DNA of 64,000 bases from Paraglaciecola hydrolytica (GTDB lineage: Bacteria; Pseudomonadota; Gammaproteobacteria; Enterobacterales; Alteromonadaceae). Every line of letters starts with the position of its first letter. The stretch's first letter is position 1. The notes under the pieces are model-generated. The model worked only from the letters and a program-made list of their open reading frames with translations, searched no databases and had not been told where the DNA came from. Where the stretch lies: the NCBI RefSeq assembly GCF_001565895.1, contig NZ_LSNE01000003.1:707184-771183 (forward strand), in the 5' to 3' direction. Made by a program: the position numbers and the translations under genes. Below, in pieces: positions 54,256 to 63,473 of the stretch.

Positions 54256-57200
54256 ATGGCTACCAAAGAACGACCTTCTAATACCACCCGAGCACTTTCG
54301 GCAGATCCTCTTTTTTTGCAAGCTGAACACTTGGCTAAAGATTTTTCATTGTTTCCAGCCCACAGCAAACAAAGCCTGTCTGAAGAAGTAAAAGGTTTAG
54401 TTAGCGAAGATGTCATTCAAGCAAATTTGAAAAACTTGGCCTCTTTAGATGTCGACGGTTATGTCAATAAAGTGATCCAACCAACTCAAGACAAAAACCG
54501 ACTGGGCGCAAAACGTATCATCGCTGATCTGAAGGGCAAGATTATTGCTGAATTGCATATCGGGCCATTTTATCGTGCCGAAGTTGAACTGCATTTTGGA
54601 CCGCGCACCCGCCGTATTGGATTTATTGCGCAAGAGCGCACAACGGCAAACGGCGCTTGGATGCCAGAACATCATCTTGCTGCCTGTAAAGCCATTCGTC
54701 ATTTTGCTGATTTGTCGTTACCCATAGTCTATTTAATTGATACCCCAGGAGCTGATGCTGGTGAAGTGGCTAACAGCCAAAACCAAGCTCATTCAATTTC
54801 TAAAGCGATAGCAGAAAGCGCCAATGTTGATATGCCAACCGTGGGCATTGTTATTGGAGCGGGTTATTCTGGTGGTGCAATTCCGTTGGCCACCGCCAAT
54901 ATATTGCTTTCGGTACGTGATGGTATTTTTAACACCATTCAACCCCAGGGTTTGCAAAGCATTGCGCGTAAATACAATTTATCCTGGCAAGAATGTGCTA
55001 AATCAGTAGGAGTGTCGCCGGAAGAACTTTATAGCGCGGGTTGCATAGACGGTATTATCGACTTTTCACCTTCAGATAAAGATGATCGTCAGCATAATTT
55101 ACGCCGCGCAATTATCAGTTCTATTGAGGCGATTGAAAAGGCTGCAATCAGTTTTGTGCGCGAATCAGCCGAATTAAAAGAACATTATGACCGCAGTTTG
55201 CAGCGTTTCTTGACACCATCGGTTAACTTGCTTGCGCTGGAAAATAAAACCAGTTTGTCTATCGCCAATAGCCCTACCACCCACCACAATATTTTTGGTA
55301 GCGCCTATCGTTATTTGCGTTATTTAACGCTACGTAGCCGTATCCACTCCATTGCCCAAGATCAATACGGTCTTTTGTCAAAGGTGAGTGTGCCCAAAGG
55401 CGATTTGCAGATCCGAATTAAACAAGAGCAAGAACATGTTTTTCAGGCGTGGTTAACTAACCCTGATAAGCTGATTTACGACGAAGAACTCAACAAATTA
55501 TGGGCGACCTTTCGTAACAAACGCAGTGCAGTGTCCACTGAGCGTAACGTGATCACACGTCTTATTTTGGGTGAACCCAAAGTAAATTATGACAAAGCAC
55601 GTAAGGCCTTGATATTTAACATCGGTTGGTCGCTATATCATCGCTGGAAAAGCAACTCACCAAATAATTTTGCGGGCTTGATTGCGCATTTAGAATCACT
55701 GCCAACGTCTACCACTCAGGCACCTTGGCCAGAACTTAATCAACTGACAGTACTTGATGTTGTGGTTAATGATGAGTTACGTGAAGACTTCATCTGGCAA
55801 TGCCATAACATCCTGATTTTTAATGCCTTATATGACAATGTTGTGGGCAGTTTGGCGTCTATTTCGAAAGAAGCCATGATGTCTAAAAGTTTATCTCGTG
55901 TTTCGGTCGATAAGTTATTACATAAATCCATTGATAACGCCTTATCCAGCAAAGACAGCGCCAACGACAAAAGCAAGTTCTATAAATGGTTAAGATACTT
56001 CATGGCGCAATCAAACCGTGCCCAGTTATTAACCCGCGTAGAACAGTGGAAGAGTGTGGGTTTTCCACAATTAAACGATTCACTTTTTGTTATTTTGACT
56101 TATTTTTTCGAAAGCCTGCTGCCCGAGTATTTTGATAGCGAAAAAGATCACAAAAAATACACCGGCATCATCAACCCTGTGCGCATTGGGCGACGCAAAG
56201 ATTTTTGGAACCGCTTAACCATGGGTTACCGAGATTTGTTAATCCAAAGAGTGCTGCGCGAAGAGAAAAAACTAGGAAAAATGACTTGGGAAAATGTGAT
56301 CAGTCAATTTTTCACCAAGTTTAAAGAAATTGGTGCAGAGCAAATGTCTGCCAACTTACTTAACTTCCCTGGTTTTCGTTTGTCGATTGAAGATGCCATT
56401 GAAAAAAAAATCCGCCCTTGTGGTTTAATTACTGGTTTAGCCGACTTCAATAACAAGGGTACTAAGTTACGAGTTGGTGTAGCGGTATCCAATACAGCAT
56501 TTCAGGCTGGCGCTTTTGATATGGCCAGTGCCGAGAAATTCAGTTCCTTATTAATTGAATGTGCCAAACGTAAATTACCGGTGATTTGTTTTATCAGCTC
56601 AGGTGGTATGCAAACCAAAGAAGGCGCAGCAGCACTGTTTTCTATGGCCGTGGTTAACGACCGTATGACTCGTTTTATTCGTGACAATGAATTACCCGTA
56701 TTAATGTTTGGTTTTGGTGACTGTACTGGCGGTGCACAAGCTAGTTTTGTAACGCATCCCTTAGTGCAAACTTATTATCTATCGGGTACTAACATGCCAT
56801 TTGCAGGTCAAATGGTGGTGCCAGCTTATTTGCCATCAACGGCTACATTATCCAACTATTTATCAAAGGTTTCCGGTTCGATGACGGGTTTAGTGTTTAA
56901 CCCTTTCAGCGACACCTTAGATAGCCAGTTGTCTGAAATTGATCCCGTCATGCCCATGCCTACCTTAAAAGTGGAAGATGTGATCAGTAAAGCCTTATCA
57001 ACCTTGGTGCCTGAAGAAATTGAGTTAGATGAGGTTATTGTCCAAGACGACCCACGCATGTTGATGAAACCCATCGATAAGGTTTTGGTACATGCCCGTG
57101 GCTGTACAGCGGTTAAACTGATCCGTAAAGCCCATGATAACAACATCAGTGTCGTATTAGTGGCATCGGATCCTGACATGACATCAGTACCGGCTGAGAT

Positions 57201-58809
57201 GCTCAAAGACAACGACAAACTGGTTTGTATCGGAGGTAACACCTCTGACGAAAGTTACTTAAATGCGTATTCGGTATTAAAAGTGGCTGAATACGAAAAT
57301 GTTGATGCACTGCACCCTGGTATTGGATTTTTGTCAGAAAGCCCGCAGTTTGCCGCGTTATGTGTGAACAATGGCGTAAACTTTGTTGGCCCTAGTGTGC
57401 ACTCCATGACCACTATGGGTAATAAGTCCAATGCGATCCATACCTCACAAGGGCAAAATGTGCCGGTGGTACCAGGCAGCCATGGTATTTTAAGCAACGC
57501 TGAACAAGCGGTAAATGTGGCTCTCGAAATTGGCTATCCGGTATTATTAAAAGCGGTACAAGGTGGTGGTGGTAAAGGTATTCAGGTGGTTAAACGTCCT
57601 GAAGATATGATGAATTTATTCCAAAAAACCGCCACAGAAGCCGCAGCCGCCTTTGGTAATGGTGATTTATATCTAGAAAAATATGTCACATCATTACGTC
57701 ACATTGAAGTGCAGTTATTGCGCGATCAGTTTGGCAATACCAAAGTATTAGGTATTCGCGACTGCTCTGTGCAACGTAATAATCAAAAAGTCATTGAAGA
57801 ATCCGGTTCAACCATGTTGCCCGAAGAGCTAAAACAACGAGTCATGGAATATACCCGAGCCTTAGGTAATGCGACCGATTATATGGGTGCTGGTACGGTT
57901 GAATTTATCTATAACTTAGATGCCAATGAAGTGTATTTCATGGAAATGAATACCCGACTGCAAGTTGAACATCCGGTTACCGAAGCCACATCAGGTATCG
58001 ATATTGTCAGTGCGCAATTTGATATTGCCGCGGGTCGCTCAATTGAAGCCCTTGAGCCTATCGAGCAAGGTTATGCCATGGAAGTGCGCGTGACTGCCGA
58101 AAAAGCCGCGGTTGATAGTCATGGTATTTTGCAGCTTATCCCTAATCCGGGTCTCATCACTGAATGCAGCATGCCACAAGGTGATGATATTGAAATCATT
58201 TCTATTGCCGCTGCGGGTAAAGAAATATCACCTTACTACGACAGCTTAATTGCTCAGCTTATCATTCGTGGTAAAGATCGCGCCGATGTTGTAGCTAAAA
58301 TGTACGCCTACCTTGATAGTGTAGTAATTAAAGGTATAGCCACTAACATTCCTTTGTTAAAGCGTATCCTCAGCGATGCTACTTTTAAAGACGGGGTATA
58401 TGATACGAATTATTTGCCACGTTTAATGGCCGAGTTAGACCATCAGGTGCTGATAGCAGAAATGGAAGCTGCTGCTGAAACGGCCGATGTTGATACCGAA
58501 TCATTACGTGTAGGTGAAAGTAACGAACTGAAAGTATTAGCCCATGGCGCCGGTATTTTTTATACCACACCAGCCCAAGGCGAAGCGGAGTTTGTCAAAG
58601 AAGGCGACATCGTCACCGTAGAACAAACCCTAGCCTTGATGGAAGCCATGAAAATGTTTTCGCAAGTTACTTTGGCCGGCTTTAATCGTCAAACGGGAGT
58701 GTTATACCCCGAAGACCAAAAATACCGTATTGAGCGAATTCTTAATAGTAATGGCCAACAAGTGTCACAAGGTGACTTACTGTTTGTGGTTTCACCAGTC
58801 GAAGGTTAA
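54256..58809 (+). CDS. Single-chain multi-domain acyl-CoA carboxylase (CT-alpha, CT-beta, BC, BCCP)
   Basis: 1517 aa. Order: AccA-like carboxyltransferase part (about 60-290; IDTPGADAGEVANS near 160, GAGYSGGAIPLATAN), a helical linker (about 300-650), an AccD-like part (about 690-900; CGLITGLADFNNKGTK, ISSGGMQTKEGAAALF, GFGDCTGGAQASF), biotin carboxylase (from about 935; KAVQGGGGKGIQVVKR near 1100, EMNTRLQVEHPVTEATSG) and a BCCP domain ending the protein (ALMEAMKMF, biotinyl Lys near 1463). It should use ATP and bicarbonate to carboxylate an acyl-CoA. E. coli uses four proteins for this; eukaryotic ACC has a different order. Substrate (acetyl- or propionyl-CoA) unresolved. Start ATG at 54256, weak AGAG upstream. 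Terminator follows. Confidence 0.9.
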   Translation: MATKERPSNTTRALSADPLFLQAEHLAKDFSLFPAHSKQSLSEEVKGLVSEDVIQANLKNLASLDVDGYVNKVIQPTQDKNRLGAKRIIADLKGKIIAELHIGPFYRAEVELHFGPRTRRIGFIAQERTTANGAWMPEHHLAACKAIRHFADLSLPIVYLIDTPGADAGEVANSQNQAHSISKAIAESANVDMPTVGIVIGAGYSGGAIPLATANILLSVRDGIFNTIQPQGLQSIARKYNLSWQECAKSVGVSPEELYSAGCIDGIIDFSPSDKDDRQHNLRRAIISSIEAIEKAAISFVRESAELKEHYDRSLQRFLTPSVNLLALENKTSLSIANSPTTHHNIFGSAYRYLRYLTLRSRIHSIAQDQYGLLSKVSVPKGDLQIRIKQEQEHVFQAWLTNPDKLIYDEELNKLWATFRNKRSAVSTERNVITRLILGEPKVNYDKARKALIFNIGWSLYHRWKSNSPNNFAGLIAHLESLPTSTTQAPWPELNQLTVLDVVVNDELREDFIWQCHNILIFNALYDNVVGSLASISKEAMMSKSLSRVSVDKLLHKSIDNALSSKDSANDKSKFYKWLRYFMAQSNRAQLLTRVEQWKSVGFPQLNDSLFVILTYFFESLLPEYFDSEKDHKKYTGIINPVRIGRRKDFWNRLTMGYRDLLIQRVLREEKKLGKMTWENVISQFFTKFKEIGAEQMSANLLNFPGFRLSIEDAIEKKIRPCGLITGLADFNNKGTKLRVGVAVSNTAFQAGAFDMASAEKFSSLLIECAKRKLPVICFISSGGMQTKEGAAALFSMAVVNDRMTRFIRDNELPVLMFGFGDCTGGAQASFVTHPLVQTYYLSGTNMPFAGQMVVPAYLPSTATLSNYLSKVSGSMTGLVFNPFSDTLDSQLSEIDPVMPMPTLKVEDVISKALSTLVPEEIELDEVIVQDDPRMLMKPIDKVLVHARGCTAVKLIRKAHDNNISVVLVASDPDMTSVPAEMLKDNDKLVCIGGNTSDESYLNAYSVLKVAEYENVDALHPGIGFLSESPQFAALCVNNGVNFVGPSVHSMTTMGNKSNAIHTSQGQNVPVVPGSHGILSNAEQAVNVALEIGYPVLLKAVQGGGGKGIQVVKRPEDMMNLFQKTATEAAAAFGNGDLYLEKYVTSLRHIEVQLLRDQFGNTKVLGIRDCSVQRNNQKVIEESGSTMLPEELKQRVMEYTRALGNATDYMGAGTVEFIYNLDANEVYFMEMNTRLQVEHPVTEATSGIDIVSAQFDIAAGRSIEALEPIEQGYAMEVRVTAEKAAVDSHGILQLIPNPGLITECSMPQGDDIEIISIAAAGKEISPYYDSLIAQLIIRGKDRADVVAKMYAYLDSVVIKGIATNIPLLKRILSDATFKDGVYDTNYLPRLMAELDHQVLIAEMEAAAETADVDTESLRVGESNELKVLAHGAGIFYTTPAQGEAEFVKEGDIVTVEQTLALMEAMKMFSQVTLAGFNRQTGVLYPEDQKYRIERILNSNGQQVSQGDLLFVVSPVEG

Positions 58810-58847
58810 TTAATAGAGTCGCAAACTTTATATAGCTCAAAAAAATT

Positions 58848-58875
58848 AAAGCCCTGTTGTTACAGGGCTTTTTTA
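58848..58875 (+). terminator. Rho-independent terminator after the carboxylase
   Basis: GCCCTGT-TGTT-ACAGGGC with flanking AAA and TTTTTT. 39 bp after the carboxylase stop, and usable on both strands between converging genes. Confidence 0.9.
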
Positions 58876-58906
58876 TTATTTATTGGAGTTGGTATAAGAT
58901 TATCGA

Positions 58907-59737
58907 CTATTGAATTAGGGGAGCCGTGCTGATAATAAAATTATCAAAATAGGCCGTGGTATCCTGTTTCGGCGCCCAATCTGGCGTATTGCCGCCATGA
59001 AAAGTCGAAAAATAAAAACTGTCTATCAGTGCTTGTGGCTGGCCTCTATATTCAATGTCACTGCGGCTTAAACGTTTTTTACCATCAACCCAAACTTCCA
59101 ACACCCCATCGGCTTTGTTCATTTCATTAACGCGGATATGTTGTACCAAAGTATGCCATTGTCCTGGCTTAAAACGCGCACCTTCTAAAGCGAGATCTTC
59201 TCCCCAACTACCCGGCATCTTCATATGGTAAAGGTAGATAATGGCTTCGCCGTTTTTGCGCCACATATAACGCGCGCTCCAACCTTGGCCTAGTTTAGGA
59301 ATAGTGCCACCGCTATATTTAGCGCCACCGCTGGTTAAACCGGGTAACTTGCCGCCTAGCCTAAAATCAAAGTTTTCTGCAAATTTTACTTGGTAAGACA
59401 GCCACAATTCTTTTGCCGGCACTAAGGCTTGCAAAAATTGCCCGCCACCTTGACTAGGCCCCACACTACCGTGGGGATAAGAGATTTTTAGTACTTTATT
59501 AAACTCGGCTTCGTGGCTATCAATGATTCCTGCCCTGTCTGCCAAGTTTTGCCAACTAAGGTTTGGCCAGTCAGCAGCAACTTCACTAGCTTGATAAACA
59601 CCCTCGTTAGATTTTTCAAAATCTACCGCTAATACGAGCGGACTTGTTTGGCTGTGCGCCTTCGCGGCAAAACAGCAAAGTAACAGGCTGGCACAGCACA
59701 AGACGCAAGAGTGTTTGTATCGGTTCATCATGTTCAT
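58907..59737 (-). CDS. Secreted polysaccharide lyase-like protein (PL14 type)
   Basis: 276 aa from the ATG at 59737, which has TGGAAAA upstream; the frame extends 19 codons further 5' but those are not signal-like. Signal peptide rich in Cys and Leu (CVLCCASLLLCCFAAKAHS). Then a jelly-roll domain with ELWLSYQVKFAENFDF, GGKLPGLTSGG, GWSARYMWRKNGEAIIYLYH, GQWHTLVQHIRVN and FYFSTFHGGNTPDW. The KLPGL, WSARYMWR and YLYH pattern is that of PL14 alginate/glucuronan lyases. Activity on a uronic polymer is expected; the exact substrate is unknown. It is divergent from the TonB receptor. Confidence 0.75.
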   Translation of the reverse strand: MNMMNRYKHSCVLCCASLLLCCFAAKAHSQTSPLVLAVDFEKSNEGVYQASEVAADWPNLSWQNLADRAGIIDSHEAEFNKVLKISYPHGSVGPSQGGGQFLQALVPAKELWLSYQVKFAENFDFRLGGKLPGLTSGGAKYSGGTIPKLGQGWSARYMWRKNGEAIIYLYHMKMPGSWGEDLALEGARFKPGQWHTLVQHIRVNEMNKADGVLEVWVDGKKRLSRSDIEYRGQPQALIDSFYFSTFHGGNTPDWAPKQDTTAYFDNFIISTAPLIQ

Positions 59738-59862
59738 TTCAATTTTCCATTTAGTGAAACAGACTAGCTGCGACATTTTGCCACATTCCATCATTCGAAT
59801 TTCTGCATTAAGATTTTATCGCATTGACGCGCACATCAAATTGATTAACAAAGGATACTGTT

Positions 59863-61944
59863 ATGTTTTCATCTCCGCGCAAACGGTTAGCAACTTGTAT
59901 AAGCCTTAGTCTTAGTTTGTCATTTACTGCTTTTGCTAATGAAGCTGCCAACGCTACGACTAATGAGCCGCCCGAAAGGATCCTCGTTCAAGGTGAGCAA
60001 CTTAAATTAGAAATTGCAAGCGAAAGAGCCCTCACTCCAGGTGGTGTAACACTAATAGATAGCAGTGAATTAGCCAAGCGTAGTGTGTCCAATCTGGCAG
60101 ATATGTTGCGTTATGTGCCAGGCGTATGGGTGGCGAGTGGCTCTACAGGTGACTCTGCATTTTTCTCAAGTCGTGGCTCTAATCTTGATGCCACTAGCTA
60201 CGATGGTAATGGCATCAAACTCTTACAAGATGGTTTGCCCATCACTGCAGCGGATGGCAACAATCACAATCGGACCATTGACCCACTCAGCACTCGTTAT
60301 GCGGTGGTCGCCAGAGGAGCTAACGCCCTAACCTATGGTGCGAGTACTTTAGGTGGTGCCATTGATTTTGTATCTCCTACTGCCCATGACATTGAACCAC
60401 TGGAAATCATGCTAAATGCAGGCAGTCACGGTCAGTTACAAGGGCGACTCACTGCTGGCGCAGTGGCCGGTAACTTTGATGGTATAATGACTGTGGAATC
60501 CCGTAAATGGGATGGGTTTCGAGTGCATCAACAGCAGCAGCGTGAAGGCCTTTACGCCAATGCAGGTTGGCAAATCAGTGACGATCTAAAAACCCGTTTT
60601 TACTTTAATTATATCGATAATGATCAAGAGTTACCCGGTGCGTTGACGGCAGAGCAATTTGCCCAAGACCCCTATCAAGGCCAGCCTGCCTCTATAGTAG
60701 GGAATTTTTTGCATAACGTTGAAACGTGGCGTATGGCTAACAAAACCGTGTGGAACCTAAACAGCAACAGTAGTTTGACGGTGGGTATCTCGTACGAAGA
60801 GCAAAGTCTTTATCATCCTATTGTTTACAGCCCTTATTTTAGCTTGTTGATCGATACTGATCAGCATACTACTGGCACGTCATTGCGTTACAATTTGCGA
60901 GTGGCTGAACACGATCTGTTGGTTGGGCTTAATTATGGTGTTACCACGGTTAAAGGGGGCAACTACAGCCACGAAGCTGGCGTGCGGCAAAATTTGATGA
61001 CTGTGGTGGACAACGATGCAGATAGTTTAGAGCTATTTTTAGTCGACCGCTGGCAGATAGTGGATAAATGGAAATTGATTTATGGTTTGCAGTTGGTTGC
61101 TGCTAGCCGCGAAGTACGTAATACCAATGCCACAAGTGGCGCGCTCTACAATCCACAAGCTGACTACAACAGTATTAATCCACGCATAGGTTTGATTTAT
61201 CAAGTAACAGAAAATAGCGAATTATTTGCCAATATTAGCCGTCTGTACGAGCCGCCAACTAATTACGAGCTCGAAGACGATGCTAGTATGGATGATGAAG
61301 CACTTAAGGCCATGCATGGTAAGGTTGTAGAGGTGGGTACTCGCGGCACCAAACCCTTTAATGCCAATGATAATATGAACTGGGAATTTGCTCTGTATTA
61401 CGGCCAATTGCAGGATGAAATTTTATCGATAGATGATCCCAATGCACCAGGCACCAGCCTATCTTCTAACGTTGATGATACGATTCACGCTGGCTTTGAA
61501 GCTTTAGTGGGAGCCAGTTTTGCTCTGGATAATGTAGGTAAACATCGCTTAGACCCATTAGTGAGCCTGACGATCAACCGCTTCTCTTTTGATAACGATA
61601 GTAACTATGGCAATAACGAACTACCTGCAGCACCAGGTTATGCGGTCAAAGGCGAAATTCTCTATCGCCACGCCAATGGATTTTTTGTCGGACCGACTTT
61701 TGATATTGTGGATAAACGTTACGCAGATTTTAGCAATAGCTATACCATTGATAATTACACGCTAGTGGGTTTACGCATTGGTTTAAGTGGAGAGTCATGG
61801 GAAGTCTTTGGTGAAGCCCGTAACCTTACAGATAAAGAGTATGTCTCTGTATTTAGTGTAAAAGACCGCGCCGCACCAAATGCTGCAATATTGCAGGCAG
61901 GCGAACCACGATCAGTATATTTTGGCGCTAAGTTTCAGTTTTAA
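59863..61944 (+). CDS. TonB-dependent receptor, probable metal or metal-chelate uptake
   Basis: 693 aa. Signal peptide ending AFA, a TonB-box-like ERILVQG near 38, plug domain (SVSNLADMLRYVPGVWVASGS, SSRGSNLDATSYDGNGIKLL, ARGANALTYGASTLGGAIDFVS) and a barrel ending FGAKFQF. Plug motifs resemble FecA/OprC-like receptors. AAAGGA stands 7 nt before the ATG. The 42-bp gap to the PepSY gene and that protein's Met/His-rich repeat point to a metal, possibly copper or iron chelate. No Fur box was seen upstream, unlike the receptor at 25505. Confidence 0.85.
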   Translation: MFSSPRKRLATCISLSLSLSFTAFANEAANATTNEPPERILVQGEQLKLEIASERALTPGGVTLIDSSELAKRSVSNLADMLRYVPGVWVASGSTGDSAFFSSRGSNLDATSYDGNGIKLLQDGLPITAADGNNHNRTIDPLSTRYAVVARGANALTYGASTLGGAIDFVSPTAHDIEPLEIMLNAGSHGQLQGRLTAGAVAGNFDGIMTVESRKWDGFRVHQQQQREGLYANAGWQISDDLKTRFYFNYIDNDQELPGALTAEQFAQDPYQGQPASIVGNFLHNVETWRMANKTVWNLNSNSSLTVGISYEEQSLYHPIVYSPYFSLLIDTDQHTTGTSLRYNLRVAEHDLLVGLNYGVTTVKGGNYSHEAGVRQNLMTVVDNDADSLELFLVDRWQIVDKWKLIYGLQLVAASREVRNTNATSGALYNPQADYNSINPRIGLIYQVTENSELFANISRLYEPPTNYELEDDASMDDEALKAMHGKVVEVGTRGTKPFNANDNMNWEFALYYGQLQDEILSIDDPNAPGTSLSSNVDDTIHAGFEALVGASFALDNVGKHRLDPLVSLTINRFSFDNDSNYGNNELPAAPGYAVKGEILYRHANGFFVGPTFDIVDKRYADFSNSYTIDNYTLVGLRIGLSGESWEVFGEARNLTDKEYVSVFSVKDRAAPNAAILQAGEPRSVYFGAKFQF

Positions 61945-61986
61945 ATGTGCAATCTTTCACAGTAAACAGCGGCGCCGATTGTATTT

Positions 61987-63462
61987 ATGCGAGATAACAT
62001 TTTGAAAAATAACAGTAAAGTATCAATCCGTAGTGAGCAACTTTATCGTGCTGTATGGCGCTGGCATTTTTATGCGGGTTTGTTTGTTGTGCCTTTTTTA
62101 TTGATATTGTCACTCAGTGGTGTGTTGATGTTACTCAGCAAACCTATTGAGCCATTATTACATCAAAATTTACTTAAGGTTACGCCACAAGAACACCCTC
62201 TAACTGCTAATACCTTGTTAAACAAGGTGAGTGAGCAATATCCTCACTCTAGCGTAAAGCTATATATACCACCGCGCGACAATACTGAATCTGCGCAGTT
62301 TTCATTGCAAGCAGAGCATGCTGGTGGCCATGGTGGGCATAACGCGCCCAGCACAACGGTGTATATCAACCCCTATAATGCAGAAATATTGGGCACACTT
62401 GATCCGACTACTAGCTTTTATAACTGGGTAAAAGTGTTACATAGCTCCTTGTATATGGGTGATATCGGCGACACCTTGCTTGAAATTGCCGCTGGTCTTG
62501 GCGTCTTGATGGTGCTAAGTGGTGTGTATTTGGCGTGGCCAAAGGATGGCTGGCGCAGCTTAGTACCACGCTTCTCACTAATAAGTCGTGAAGATTGGCG
62601 CCGTCTGCACCGGATTATTGGATTGTTTGTCGCTATCCCTTTAGTGTTTTTTTTAATATCTGGCCTTGCTTGGACTAACGTGTGGGGAGGTAAACTGGTG
62701 CAACCATGGAGTTCCCTTCCGCGTTTTGAAGCGCCTAAAAATACTGAAAGCCAGCAGACTGTCGATCACGAGTCCATGGATCATGCAGCTATGGGGCATA
62801 CCAATATGGACCTCGAGGCAATGGACCATACCGCAATGAACCACGACTCGATGAATCATACAGGAATGCATCATGTGCCTTGGGTGATGGAACAAACACC
62901 GATGCCAGAGTCAGCTGCCAATTCGGGCGAATTTGGTTTAAATGCGGTTAACCGAATTGCTGCTGAGCAAGGGTTTGCTAACTACCGTGTGCATTTTCCG
63001 CAAGGTGAGGTTGGCGTCTGGACGATTTCTGCTACCACTATGGCCGGCGACATCACCAATCCCTTGACCGAACGTACCTTGCACCTCGACCGCTTCAATG
63101 GTGAGCCACTCGCTGAATTTAAATTTGCCGATTACCCTGTTATGGGTAAGGCGATGGCGGCTTTTATTCCTTTACATCAGGGCGATTTGGGGCTGTGGAA
63201 TTTGTTGTTGAATCTTGTCTTGGTCGCCATGGTCCTGTTCATGATTGCCAGTGGTCTAGTGCTGTGGTGGAAACGCCGCCCCAAAAAACAAGGCAAGTTG
63301 GGCTCGCCAATGGCACCGCCAGCGATAAGCAAGTTGGTCGGATTTGCCATGATAGTGGTGGCCTTATGTTTTCCACTTTCAGCCCTCGCTCTGATAGCAG
63401 TTATCATTTTAGATAGCCTGTTAATCTCGCGAGTCAAACGATTACAAACAGCGATAAAGTGA
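61987..63462 (+). CDS. PepSY-TM protein with Met/His-rich repeat in a periplasmic loop
   Basis: 491 aa. PepSY_TM architecture: span 1 WHFYAGLFVVPFLLILSLSGVLML, a PepSY-like domain (TLLNKVSEQYPHSSVKLYI) with a GGHGGH stretch near 115, WVKVLHSSLYMGDIGDTLLEIAAGLGVLMVLSGVYLAW, RLHRIIGLFVAIPLVFFLISGLAW, a last pair of spans and a basic tail. Residues about 260-297 hold a run of M-D/N/G-H pentamers (MDHAA, MGHTN, MDHTA, MNHDS, MNHTG, MHH), as found in copper-handling proteins. Conserved His residues near the spans could hold haem. It probably reduces or handles a metal brought in by the receptor just upstream; metal identity is inferred. Confidence 0.85.
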   Translation: MRDNILKNNSKVSIRSEQLYRAVWRWHFYAGLFVVPFLLILSLSGVLMLLSKPIEPLLHQNLLKVTPQEHPLTANTLLNKVSEQYPHSSVKLYIPPRDNTESAQFSLQAEHAGGHGGHNAPSTTVYINPYNAEILGTLDPTTSFYNWVKVLHSSLYMGDIGDTLLEIAAGLGVLMVLSGVYLAWPKDGWRSLVPRFSLISREDWRRLHRIIGLFVAIPLVFFLISGLAWTNVWGGKLVQPWSSLPRFEAPKNTESQQTVDHESMDHAAMGHTNMDLEAMDHTAMNHDSMNHTGMHHVPWVMEQTPMPESAANSGEFGLNAVNRIAAEQGFANYRVHFPQGEVGVWTISATTMAGDITNPLTERTLHLDRFNGEPLAEFKFADYPVMGKAMAAFIPLHQGDLGLWNLLLNLVLVAMVLFMIASGLVLWWKRRPKKQGKLGSPMAPPAISKLVGFAMIVVALCFPLSALALIAVIILDSLLISRVKRLQTAIK

Positions 63463-63473
63463 TCTTGTCTACG

